Positions 19,984 to 27,926 of a stretch of DNA of 29,285 nt are shown here, piece by piece. The position numbers were made by a program, and so were the translations under genes. This DNA is from CAYLNK01 sp964384675 (GTDB lineage Bacteria > Acidobacteriota > Thermoanaerobaculia > UBA5066). The DNA is taken from positions 1 to 29,285 of the forward strand of contig CAYLNK010000045.1 of the NCBI GenBank assembly GCA_964384675.1, in the 5' to 3' direction. Below the pieces are notes generated by a model. That model ran no database searches. It worked only from the letters and a program-made list of their open reading frames with translations, and was not told the origin of the DNA. Each line of letters begins with the position of its first letter. The stretch's first letter is position 1.

Positions 19984-20640
19984 TCAGTAGTAGAACTCGG
20001 GCCGGACCTCGACGGGGACGGTCGCGGAAGCCTCCTCCAGGACCGCTCGCACACGAATCCCGGCGCGATCGTTCAGAACGGCGACCTTCTCGATGAGCAA
20101 CCAGGCACAGAAACGATGGACCAGGAACTCCGCTTGCTTCCGGCGCTGGCGATCCATGTCCTCGACCGTGTCCTTCCAGTACTTGGCGTTCACCGCGACC
20201 CAATCGACCTTGCCCAAGTCCGCAAGATCGTCGTACCAGTCTGTGAACGCGGCGATTCCGTGCCCGTCGGAGAAGACGAAGGCGGCACCGCTCCCGCGGA
20301 CGGCCTGGGCAGTCGAGATCAGGTAGATGAGCGGTTCCTGACCTTCCGTGTAGCCCTCCACCCGGCCCGTGTGGAGCTGAAACAGCATGGGCGAGCGTGG
20401 ACCGAAGTAGAAGGAGACGTAGTCGTGGATGACGCCACCTGGCCCGCAATTGAGCTTTCGAGCATGGCGCTTCTGCTGGATGTCGACGTTGTGAATCGTC
20501 CGGTACGTGTGACCGTCCTTCGGTGTGGCGTTGGGGGCATGCAAGCCACCGCGCTTGAGGCAGACCGCCAGGTTGTCCACGTGCAGGAGCCGGTAGATCG
20601 GCGTCGGAATCGGAGGGCCGGGAGGAGCCGCCACCGTCAC
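19984..20640 (-). CDS. darT: DarT toxin: DNA thymidine ADP-ribosyltransferase (DUF4433)
   Basis: A 218-residue protein with GTG start at 20640, overlapping the helicase stop by 4 bp (GTGA). The DarT fold is plain: 'IYRLLHVDNLAVCLKRGGL' at 15-33 with His20 near the NAD site, 'GGVIHDYVSFYFGPRSPM' at 68-85, 'FVFSDGH' at 121-127, and 'KQAEFLVHRF' with Glu171 as the expected catalytic acid. Family knowledge: DarT uses NAD+ to attach ADP-ribose to thymidine in single-stranded DNA, blocking replication, and DarTG pairs act as abortive anti-phage systems. A longer open frame upstream in the same phase is antisense to nothing useful and overlaps the helicase gene; the family N-terminus supports the GTG at 20640. 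Confidence 0.93.
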   Translation of the reverse strand: MTVAAPPGPPIPTPIYRLLHVDNLAVCLKRGGLHAPNATPKDGHTYRTIHNVDIQQKRHARKLNCGPGGVIHDYVSFYFGPRSPMLFQLHTGRVEGYTEGQEPLIYLISTAQAVRGSGAAFVFSDGHGIAAFTDWYDDLADLGKVDWVAVNAKYWKDTVEDMDRQRRKQAEFLVHRFCAWLLIEKVAVLNDRAGIRVRAVLEEASATVPVEVRPEFYY

Positions 20641-23600
20641 GATGGCGCCTCGGCGCGGGCCAGCAGCTCGGCGAAGTCGTAGTTGACGCTGGTCACGCCG
20701 AAATCCGGCTCTCTCCGGAACGGCTCGCGCAGGTAGTGGACGCGATGCCGGTCGGCGTCGAGAAACTCGACCATCGCGAGGATGTAGTCGTCCGGCTTGT
20801 TCAGGCTGGTGAGGACCTCGTTCTTGGTCACCGTGACGGTGTCGGCCCCCGACACACGCCCCTTCACCTCGAGGAAGCGGAGCTTGCCGACGCCGGGGAC
20901 GCGGCTCTCGATGTCGTAGCCGAGCCGCTCCAGCTCCCGATCCGTCGGCTCGAAGCCGAGCGACCGCTCCACGTCCATGACGATCGCCCGCGCCCGAGCG
21001 GCGCTCGCCTGGATCTCCTCGGCGCTCGGAAGGGCGGCTCGCGCGCCGCCGGAGAGCTTGGCGAGAAGGCCGATCGGGACGACCACCAGGCCCCCGAGCA
21101 CGACGGGCGGAAGAGCGGAGACCTGCCCTTCGCGCTCCAGCTCGGCGAGGCGCTTCTGGAGCCGCGCCTGGAGATCGTTGGCGCGGCGCCGTGCCTCTTG
21201 GGAGTTCAGCCGTGCGCCGCTCTTGCCCGCCTGCTCCTGGTGCCGCAGCGTCTCGGCCCGGTGGTCCCAGTGGTTGATCTCCTTGGTGAGGCGATCCTTG
21301 ACCGCCACACGCGTCTTCTCGACCCATCCGAGGCGCCGGCTTCGGACCTCGGAGACGTGGGACGGGACGACAGTGGCGATGGCGTGCCCGAGCGCCTTCT
21401 TCTCGAGGTCCCGGCCGATCCAGCCGAGCTCGGGTAGCGCGAGGACCTCCTCGAGCGGAGGCTCGCCCGGGGCGAGCGGCCGATAGTCGAGGTACGGCGC
21501 GTACTGGAGGTGGCGGGCGCCGCCCGCCGCGTCGAGCTCCACGTAGAGGAGCTGCCGCGAGATCGTGCGCCGCTCGCCGCTCGGAAGGACGCTGGCGTCC
21601 TGGATGCCGTGCTCCAACGTGAAGAGGACGCGCGCCTCGACACCGGGGTCCCGCTCGTCGACCAGCACGGTGCCGCGCTTGAGGAGGTCGCGATGCCGCT
21701 CCAGCGTCAGGTCGAGCGTCGCGTCGAGGAGCGGGTGGCCTGGGCAGACGAACGCGGCGAGCGGCTCACCAGGAGGGGCGAGCTTCGATTTCTCGAAGGC
21801 GATCCGCTCGTAGCGCGAGAGGACCGGCTCGCCCGCGCCGATCTGGCGGTCCCGGCTCCTCACGGCGGCGGGCACGTGCGTGACCTCGTAGCGGCGGGAT
21901 TCCCGCTGGCGGGTCGTGCCGCCCAGGCGCTTGAACGCCTCCAGGAAGAACGACTCGATGTAGTGCGGCTGAAGGCGGCGGGCATCGGCCCTTTCCATCT
22001 CTTCCCGGATGCGCGCCACGCGGCTGACGTCCATCGCGTCGTGCGCGAGGGCCTGCTCGTCGATCAGCTCGGTGAGATGACGCCTGTCGACGCCGTTCTC
22101 GATCGCCTGAGTGAGGCGCGCCCGCACTCCCGGCAGATCGCCGTACCGGATCGCCTCGATCAGGAGGTCGCGGAGCGGCTTGCCGTCGAACTGGAGCTTC
22201 CCGAGCACGTCGAAGACCTGGCCTCCGAGGGCCTTACGGGCCTCCTCGAGCTTCTCGAGCAAGGTCTTGTAAACGTCGCCCTCGCGCGTCTCGGCCGCGA
22301 CGAGGTTCCAGAGATGGCACACCTCGGTCTGCCCGATCCGGTGAATGCGGCCGAAGCGCTGCTCGAGCCGGTTCGGGTTCCACGGAAGGTCGTAGTTGAC
22401 CATCAGGTGGGCGCGCTGGAGATTGATCCCCTCGCCGGCGGCGTCGGTCGCGAGCAGCACCTGGACCGCGGGGTCGTGCAGGAAGGTCTCCTGCGCCTTC
22501 CGCCGCTCCTCCCGGCCGAGGCTTCCGTGAATCAGGACGACGGCATCGGGCCGGCCGAGCAGCCCGCCGATCTGACGCTCCAGGTAGTTGAGGGTGTCCC
22601 GGTGCTCGGTGAAGACGACGAGCTTCTGCTGGGGCGAGGGCGCGGGCGGTGGAGTCGCTCCGCCGAAGGGCGCCACCGGCTCCTCGACACGGCTCGCGAG
22701 ACCTGCCGGTGTGAAGATCTCGCCGAGAAGGCGCGATAGCTCGCGCCACTTCGTGTCGCCTCCGGTCCGCCGGACCTCGGCGGCGAGGCCTTCGAGCCGG
22801 CTGAGCGTGGCGATCTCGCTCTTCAGCTCGACGATGGTGCGGGCCGCGGTGGCCTCGTCGAGGATCTGCTGCTCGGCCTCCTCGACCTCGTTCTCGGGCG
22901 CGTCCTCGAGGTCGTCGACCTCGTCAGCGTCGAGGATCGGTCCCACGTCCGCGGGCGTGACGACGCCTCCGCCTCGCTGGAGGAGCTCCATCTCCCGGAG
23001 CCTCTTCTCGAGCCGCTCGCGGCGTCGCCGGAGCGACTGGTAGATCGCCTCCGGCGAGGAGGCGAGCCTCCTCTGAAGGATCGTGAGGGCGAACCCCACC
23101 GTGCCGGCGCGCTTGTCGTTGGCCAGCTTCTCGGCGCGATTGAACTCGAGCCGCACGTACTCGGTGACGTCCTTGTAGAGGCGCGCTTCGGCGTCGGAGA
23201 GCGCGTAAGAGACGGTGTACGCGATCCGCTCCGGGAAGAGCGGACGGCCGTCGAACTTGAGCAGGCTCTCCTTCACCATCCGCCGCTTCATGTCGGAGAT
23301 GTCGACTTGATGGGCGCCGTCCCGGAAGCGGCCCTCGAAGCGATCGGCGTCGAGCAGGGCGAGGAAGAGCTGGAAGTCCTCCTCCTTGCCGTTGTGCGGC
23401 GTCGCCGTCATGAGGAGGAAGTGGCGCGTCAGGCCCGAGAGGAGCTCGCCGAGCCGGTACCTCTTCGTGTACTTGATCTCGCCTCCGAAGAACGTGGCCG
23501 ACAGCTTGTGGGCCTCGTCGCAGACGACGAGGTCGTAGCGGCAGTCGGGCGCCGCCAGCTTCGCCTGGATCTCCTCGTTCCGCGACAGCTTGTCGAGGCG

Positions 23601-24209
23601 CGCGATGGAGAGGTCGTTCTCGAGGAACCAGTTCCCGGTGCGCGCCGCCTCCAGCTTGTCGTTGGTGAGGATCTCGAAGGGAAGGTGGAAGCGGCGGTAC
23701 AGCTCGTCCTGCCACTGCTCCACGAGGCTTCCGGGGCAGACGATGAGGCAGCGCTTCAGGTCTCCGCGCGCGATGAGCTCCTTGATGAGGAGGCCGGCCA
23801 TGATCGTCTTCCCCGCGCCGGGGTCGTCCGCCAGGAGGAACCGCAGCGGCTGCTTCGGGAGCATCGCTTCGTACACCGCGGTGATCTGGTGCGGAAGAGG
23901 GTCAACGAGCGACGTGTGGACGGCGAGCACCGGGTCGAATAGGTGGGCGAGGCGGATGCGGTGAGCCTCGGCGACCAGGCGATAGAGGGAACCGTCTCCG
24001 TCGAAGCTCCAGGGCCTCCCCTCCTCCACGAGGCTCAAGCGCGGTTCGTCGTCCCGGTAGAGGACCTGCTCCCCGAGGCCACCCTCGGGACCGCGGTAGG
24101 CGAGCGTCAGGGCGTCGGAGCCGTGCCAGTCGACGTTCACCACGGTCGCGATCGCGTCCGGGAGGATTCCCCGGACGGCGGCTTTCGGTCGCAGATCCTC
24201 GAGCTTCAT
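20637..24209 (-). CDS. SNF2-type superfamily 2 helicase with C-terminal DUF3883-like domain
   Basis: A 1190-residue protein from ATG 24209 with a strong GGAGGTG ribosome site. Helicase motifs run in order: Q-like 'LPHQITAVYEAML' (105-117), Walker A 'DDPGAGKT' (128-135), DEAH at 231-234, 'MTATPHNGKEEDF', 'VVFTEHRDTLNYLE', 'ATDAAGEGINLQ', and 'RFGRIHRIGQ' near residue 620. The last 100 residues, with 'YDIESR' and 'RFLEVKGRVSGADTVTVTKN', form a DUF3883-like domain, related to a PD-(D/E)xK-type fold. This architecture matches the BrxHII/DrmD class of defence helicases. It is the first gene of the eight-gene operon and overlaps darT by 4 bp. It likely translocates on or remodels invading DNA; which partner it acts with is not shown by sequence alone. 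Confidence 0.92.
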   Translation of the reverse strand: MKLEDLRPKAAVRGILPDAIATVVNVDWHGSDALTLAYRGPEGGLGEQVLYRDDEPRLSLVEEGRPWSFDGDGSLYRLVAEAHRIRLAHLFDPVLAVHTSLVDPLPHQITAVYEAMLPKQPLRFLLADDPGAGKTIMAGLLIKELIARGDLKRCLIVCPGSLVEQWQDELYRRFHLPFEILTNDKLEAARTGNWFLENDLSIARLDKLSRNEEIQAKLAAPDCRYDLVVCDEAHKLSATFFGGEIKYTKRYRLGELLSGLTRHFLLMTATPHNGKEEDFQLFLALLDADRFEGRFRDGAHQVDISDMKRRMVKESLLKFDGRPLFPERIAYTVSYALSDAEARLYKDVTEYVRLEFNRAEKLANDKRAGTVGFALTILQRRLASSPEAIYQSLRRRRERLEKRLREMELLQRGGGVVTPADVGPILDADEVDDLEDAPENEVEEAEQQILDEATAARTIVELKSEIATLSRLEGLAAEVRRTGGDTKWRELSRLLGEIFTPAGLASRVEEPVAPFGGATPPPAPSPQQKLVVFTEHRDTLNYLERQIGGLLGRPDAVVLIHGSLGREERRKAQETFLHDPAVQVLLATDAAGEGINLQRAHLMVNYDLPWNPNRLEQRFGRIHRIGQTEVCHLWNLVAAETREGDVYKTLLEKLEEARKALGGQVFDVLGKLQFDGKPLRDLLIEAIRYGDLPGVRARLTQAIENGVDRRHLTELIDEQALAHDAMDVSRVARIREEMERADARRLQPHYIESFFLEAFKRLGGTTRQRESRRYEVTHVPAAVRSRDRQIGAGEPVLSRYERIAFEKSKLAPPGEPLAAFVCPGHPLLDATLDLTLERHRDLLKRGTVLVDERDPGVEARVLFTLEHGIQDASVLPSGERRTISRQLLYVELDAAGGARHLQYAPYLDYRPLAPGEPPLEEVLALPELGWIGRDLEKKALGHAIATVVPSHVSEVRSRRLGWVEKTRVAVKDRLTKEINHWDHRAETLRHQEQAGKSGARLNSQEARRRANDLQARLQKRLAELEREGQVSALPPVVLGGLVVVPIGLLAKLSGGARAALPSAEEIQASAARARAIVMDVERSLGFEPTDRELERLGYDIESRVPGVGKLRFLEVKGRVSGADTVTVTKNEVLTSLNKPDDYILAMVEFLDADRHRVHYLREPFRREPDFGVTSVNYDFAELLARAEAPS

Positions 24210-24211
24210 CT

Positions 24212-24218
24212 CACCTCC
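24212..24218 (-). promoter_or_regulatory. Strong ribosome binding site of the defence operon's first gene
   Basis: Read on the minus strand, GGAGGTG lies a few bases before the SNF2 helicase ATG at 24209. It is among the strongest Shine-Dalgarno matches in the window and confirms this start. Most later genes of the operon instead begin at overlaps or near-overlaps of stop and start codons, so they are probably translated by coupling from upstream genes. Confidence 0.8.
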
Positions 24219-24491
24219 GGGGACGCCCCGCCCCCGCGTCGCCAGGCGAACGGCCCGCCCGCCTCCAGACCACCTTCATCCTTCGCCGATTGTCACCCAC
24301 GACGGCGGAACGGAGTCACCCTTCGACTTGTCCCGGCCGGCAGGTTAAGTTGGCCCTGGTGCTCGTCGATTCTCGACGCACCCGGCGACGAGGGGCGAAG
24401 ACTCGACGCCGCCTCAGTCGGCCGCCGCCGATGCCCTTTTCGGAGCAAGGAACGGCTTCTCGCGACCCGCCCGGACACCTAGACTCGGTTC
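24219..24491. other. Gene-free stretch upstream of the defence operon
   Basis: No convincing coding region is seen here on either strand. On the minus strand two copies of GGGTGAC occur about 25 bases apart, some 75-110 bases before the helicase ATG, and could belong to a promoter or operator. No clear -10/-35 pair is present, so the operon promoter cannot be placed. On the plus strand a weak -10-like TAGACT lies at 24480-24485, just before the start of the frameshifted small gene at 24492. Confidence 0.4.
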
Positions 24492-24810
24492 GTGGCCGAT
24501 GCCCCGCCCCGCGACCCCGAGCCGATCGACGGCGCCGCGATGTGGCGGAACCTCTGCCTCGTCGACGAGACTCCTGGAGGAATGCGAGGCCCTCGCCGGA
24601 GCGATGACGGAGGCGACCCTGGGGCCGCCTTCCCGCGGAGTCCGGCGAAGCGGACGCGCCGCGGCAAGCACCGGACGCGGCCCGCCCCGCCCCCTCCGCG
24701 GACGCCGGGCGCTGATGCGGCCGGGGCGCCTGGTCCTCGCGGCCCGTCGCCTCACGTCCTTACTCGGCGAGGGCGCGGCCCTCGCCGGTGGACTTGCGGT
24801 CGCGGCCTGA
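24492..24810 (+). pseudogene. Frameshifted small gene of unknown function
   Basis: A GTG at 24492 opens a frame reading 'ADAPPRDPEPIDGAAMWRN' and then 'LCLVD'. The coherent protein then shifts by one base, near 24568, into a second frame reading 'RLLEECEALAGAMTEATLG'. Joining the two frames gives one continuous amphipathic helix, which suggests a single ancestral gene with a one-base insertion. The second frame ends at TGA 24810. I do not recognise the family. It could instead be a chance pairing of two open frames in high-GC DNA, but the helical continuity argues for a real remnant. Confidence 0.35.
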
Positions 24811-24845
24811 GGAGCCGAAACGGAGCTGTGAGCCGGCCTGACCCG

Positions 24846-25120
24846 CTACGCGGGCCGTTCCATCTCCCGCCGGATCCAGTCCGATAGCTCCCGCCCCAGC
24901 CCGAGCGCTCTCGCGCGAGCTTCGGCGCGTTGGCGTTCGAGCGGATGACGGCGGACCAGCCGGGCGACATCCCAGAGGTCCTTCGGACCACCTGCCTCGA
25001 GACTCGAGCCGGATCAGGTCCGAAACACCGGCCTCCCGCAGCGCGCGCTTGACGTCCGTCAGCGCACGGCTGGTCACGATGTCGACGTCTCGTGCGGCGC
25101 CCCATACTGCCGACCCGCCG
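24846..25120 (-). pseudogene. Decayed nucleotidyltransferase (MNT/AbiEii-like)
   Basis: Fragments of one protein lie in different phases. First comes 'QYGAPHET' near 25095-25118, then in another phase 'DVDIVTSRALTDVKRALREAG'. Together they give the GaPRxTxDvD signature of small nucleotidyltransferases. Further on, 'VSDLIRLE' is followed after a frame change near 24985 by 'AGGPKDLWDVARLVRRHP', the usual DLIRLKLEAGGPKDLWDVARL end of this family, then a short helical tail and TAG at 24846-24848. Two frame changes and a missing middle section show the gene is broken. Intact relatives are often halves of toxin-antitoxin or abortive-infection pairs. The family assignment is from motif recognition only. 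Confidence 0.55.
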
Positions 25121-25149
25121 CCCTCAGTCGAGCGCGACGACCGAAAGAC

Positions 25150-25479
25150 CGGTTCAGACCCCATCGAGACGCGCGCCGCGATCCCAGCGATCCCGACGAG
25201 GAGCGTCGTGACCGCGAGCGAGCCGGGCCAGGACCGGGTCCCGGTCGACGGCGTCAGGGGAACGACGGACAGCGTGCCGAAAGTGAACATGGCGGCCACG
25301 AGCGTGAGGAGCCTCCGACTCGGAGGGCCCCGATGTAGAGCACCGTCGCGACGAAGGCGACACCGAGTCTCGAGGGCGAGGTTGCGGCCCGAGATCGGGT
25401 AGAGAGCGAGGAGCGCGACCGGTGCCAGTCAGCCGAGCGAGTCGCGCCGCGGGACCAGCCGGAAGGCGCCCGGCCCCAC
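25150..25479 (-). pseudogene. Decayed integral membrane protein gene
   Basis: A GTG at 25479 opens a frame reading 'GPGAFRLVPRRDSLG', then hits an in-frame TGA at 25429-25431 where TGG would fit. The same frame continues 'LAPVALLALYPISGRNLALE'. The coherent sequence then moves to a second phase ('RLGVAFVATVLYIGALRVGG') and a third ('LLTLVAAMFTFGTLSVVPL' and 'SLAVTTLLVGIAGIAARVS'). Joined, these make an ordinary polytopic membrane protein of about four helices. One nonsense codon and two frame changes mark it as dead. It is divergent from the DUF1697 gene, 16 bases away. The family is not recognised. Confidence 0.55.
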
Positions 25480-25495
25480 CGTGTAACCTCCCGTC

Positions 25496-26041
25496 GTGCC
25501 GCGTCACGTCGCCCTCCTCCGCGCGATCAACGTCGGAGGACACGTCGTCAAGATGGAACGCCTCCGCGAGCTGTTCGAGGAGATCGGCCTCCGGGACGTG
25601 TCGACGTTCATCGCGAGCGGCAACGTCCTCTTCGGAGCGGGGCGTTCCCCCGCCACGAGCCTCGAGAGGAAGATCGAGACGGCGCTCTCCGCGGCGCTCG
25701 GCTACGAGGTCGACACGTTCCTGCGCACGCCGGAGGAGCTGGCCGCGGTCGCCGCGCACGAGCCGTTCGCGGCGATCGAGGGCGCCTCGCTCTACGTCGG
25801 CTTCGTGAAGGAGCCGCTCGACGCCGGGGCGCTCGACGCCGTGGAGGGCTTCCGGACGCCGACCGACGACTTCGCCGTCCTCGGGCGCGAGGTGTACTGG
25901 CACTGCCGCACGCGCTCGACGGACTCGGAGTTCTCGGGCGCCCGCTTCGAGAAGGTCCTGAGGCGCAAGGCGACGTTCCGCAACGTCACCACGGTCCGCA
26001 GGCTCGCGGCGCTCGCGGCGGAGCGCCCCTCGCGGCCGTGA
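25496..26041 (+). CDS. DUF1697 protein
   Basis: A 181-residue cytoplasmic protein from GTG 25496. The N-terminus 'HVALLRAINVGGHVVKMERL' followed by 'FIASGNVLF' is the standard signature of DUF1697, a widespread bacterial family with no established biochemical role. Length is typical. The C-terminal half, with 'VYWHCRTRSTDSEFSG' and 'ATFRNVTTVRRL', also matches the family. It ends in a GTGA overlap with the sulfotransferase gene, so the two are cotranscribed, although no functional link is known. There is no sign of membrane or signal segments. Confidence 0.9.
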   Translation: MPRHVALLRAINVGGHVVKMERLRELFEEIGLRDVSTFIASGNVLFGAGRSPATSLERKIETALSAALGYEVDTFLRTPEELAAVAAHEPFAAIEGASLYVGFVKEPLDAGALDAVEGFRTPTDDFAVLGREVYWHCRTRSTDSEFSGARFEKVLRRKATFRNVTTVRRLAALAAERPSRP

Positions 26042-26913
26042 GGATCACGTGGGCCGGCCTGAGGCGGCGCCTGAACTGGGGCCGGCTGGGCGGGCTCTCG
26101 GTCCTGGCCGCGCGGACGGTGAGGACCCGGTCTCCGGCCGTCCTGATCCTCTCCCTGCCCCGGAGCGGATCGAGCTGGGTGGGTGACACGCTGGGACATG
26201 CGGCCGACGCGATGTACCTGCGCGAGCCGCTCACCCAGAGCGGCCTCCTGACCCGTGGCGAATGGGTGTTCGAGGCGGACCCGAGCGGGCTTCCCTCACG
26301 GTACTGGGAGACGGCCGATGCCGCGTTCGCCGGCGTCCCTCGCTTCGGCGCGCAGATCGCGCCGATCCCCGGGCAGTGGGCCTTCGGCGATCGCCCCCGG
26401 CGCCGTGTGGTCGTCAAGGAGGTCCGCTGCCTGACGAACCTGGCTCTGGTCGCGCGCTACGGGCCCCGGGTCGTCTTCCTGGTCCGCCATCCCGCCGCCG
26501 TGGCGCTCAGCTACAGGCGCCTCGGCTGGGGACGTCTCGAGGAGGCCGCGGAGTGGCGGCTCCACGGCGAACGTCAGGCCCGCGCCCAGCGTCTGGTGCT
26601 CGACGGCCTCGCCGGCCAGGGGGAGCATCGGGTCGTGGTCTACGAGGATCTATGCGCCGATCCGCGCGAGGAGTTCCGGCGCCTCTTCGCGTTCGCCGGT
26701 CTCACCTGGGACGCCGGCGTCGAGCGCCTCGTCGAGCAGACGACGTCCGGTGCCGTGGGCGACGACGACCGCGATCCGTACGGCGTCCACCGGAGCAGCG
26801 GGCGGATGATCGAGAGCTGGCGCGGACGGGCCGAGCCGGGGCTGATCCAGGCCCTCCGGGAGGGCTACGCGAGCGTCGACGTGCCGTGGTACCGGGAGGA
26901 CGCCGACTGGTGA
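26038..26913 (+). CDS. Sulfotransferase-family protein
   Basis: A 291-residue protein from GTG 26038, overlapping the DUF1697 stop by 4 bp. The PAPS 5'-phosphosulfate loop is visible as 'LSLPRSGSSWV' (39-48) and the 3'-phosphate-binding motif as 'VVFLVRHPAAVALSYRR' near 145-160. The late 'VVVYEDLCADPREEFRRLFAF' is also typical of the family. It probably transfers a sulfuryl group from PAPS to a carbohydrate or other hydroxylated acceptor; the acceptor cannot be inferred. No transmembrane segment is seen. Its sequence is intact and codon use matches its neighbours. Confidence 0.88.
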   Translation: MRITWAGLRRRLNWGRLGGLSVLAARTVRTRSPAVLILSLPRSGSSWVGDTLGHAADAMYLREPLTQSGLLTRGEWVFEADPSGLPSRYWETADAAFAGVPRFGAQIAPIPGQWAFGDRPRRRVVVKEVRCLTNLALVARYGPRVVFLVRHPAAVALSYRRLGWGRLEEAAEWRLHGERQARAQRLVLDGLAGQGEHRVVVYEDLCADPREEFRRLFAFAGLTWDAGVERLVEQTTSGAVGDDDRDPYGVHRSSGRMIESWRGRAEPGLIQALREGYASVDVPWYREDADW

Positions 26914-26965
26914 GCCGCGCGGACGTCCCGCCACCGCGTGCCAGAATCGCCCGAGGAAATGTTCG

Positions 26966-27925
26966 ATGGACGTCCTTGACTGCCTGGAGGGCGCCCGGGC
27001 GGCAGGTCCCGGATTCCAGGGAGCGATCAACTCCTTCGTCGACGACTTCCGTCGAGCCACGCCGGGAGGGCGCGCGGCTCTGATCGCTCGCGGCCCTTCA
27101 CGGCCCGGGCCTCTGGAAGGGCTGCTGCGACGTCCGTTCTCCGTCCTCGTCCTCGCGCTGACCGCCCTTCCGGCGGGGTCCTGCTCGATGGCGCCGCCTC
27201 CCGCCTCGACCGCGACCGGCTTCCTGGACCGCGCGGTCACGATCCACGGCCGGAGCTATCCGTACACGGTCTACGTGCCTCGGGCCTTCCGTCGCGACCG
27301 TCTCTGGCCCGTGATCCTGGCGCTCCACGGCGCGGGCGAGCGCGGCAGCGACGGGGTGCGGCAGATGCAGATCGGCGCGTCGAAGGCGATCCGCGCCAAC
27401 CCGGAGCGCGTTCCGGCACTCGCCGTCTTCCCGCAGGCGCCGGCGGGCGAGGCGTGGATCGGCGACCCCGCCGAGGCCGCGCTCGCCGCGCTCGACCGGA
27501 CGATCGCGGAGTACGGCGGCGACCCGCGACGGGTCTATCTCACCGGCCTCTCGCTCGGCGGCTACGGGACGTGGCACCTCGCGCTCCTCCATCCGGACCG
27601 CTTCGCCGCGCTCGTCCCCGTCTGCGGCGGCATCGTCCCGGCCGGCTCGGCCACGTCGGTGCGCCAGTCGCCGCTCACGATGGACGCGCCTGACCCGTAC
27701 CGCTTCACGGCCCACGCGCTGCGCCACCTCCCGATCTGGGTCTTCCACGGCGCCGACGACACGACGGTGCTCCCCACGGAGTCCCGGAGGATCGTCGAGG
27801 CGCTCCGGGCGGAGGGTTCGCCGGTCACCTACACCGAGCTCGCGGGCGTCGGCCACAACGCCTGGGATCCGGCTTACGGCGACGAGCGGCTCTGGAGCTG
27901 GATGCTCGCGCAGAAGCGGCCCTGA
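26966..27925 (+). CDS. Secreted or lipid-anchored alpha/beta hydrolase with unusual N-terminal extension
   Basis: A 319-residue protein from ATG 26966, preceded by GAGGA at good distance. The catalytic triad is Ser196 in 'GLSLGGYGT', Asp264 or Asp265 in 'FHGADDTTVLP' and His297 in 'GVGHNAWDP'; 'ALHGAGERG' forms the oxyanion side. This is the esterase/PHB-depolymerase-like class often found outside the cytoplasm. A hydrophobic segment at about 57-72 ends 'ALPAGSC' and looks like a signal or weak lipobox (Cys73). The first 50 residues ('INSFVDDFRRATPGGRAAL') do not belong to this enzyme class and look like the start of another protein. The real secreted protein may therefore start later. It converges with the cytochrome gene, one base away. 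Confidence 0.82.
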   Translation: MDVLDCLEGARAAGPGFQGAINSFVDDFRRATPGGRAALIARGPSRPGPLEGLLRRPFSVLVLALTALPAGSCSMAPPPASTATGFLDRAVTIHGRSYPYTVYVPRAFRRDRLWPVILALHGAGERGSDGVRQMQIGASKAIRANPERVPALAVFPQAPAGEAWIGDPAEAALAALDRTIAEYGGDPRRVYLTGLSLGGYGTWHLALLHPDRFAALVPVCGGIVPAGSATSVRQSPLTMDAPDPYRFTAHALRHLPIWVFHGADDTTVLPTESRRIVEALRAEGSPVTYTELAGVGHNAWDPAYGDERLWSWMLAQKRP

Positions 27926-27926
27926 C

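Noticed and set aside
24760..25299. Open minus-strand frame of 179 codons as an intact gene
   Set aside because: It joins a membrane segment to part of a nucleotidyltransferase and then runs into meaningless sequence; the true motifs continue in other phases, so it is part of two pseudogenes.
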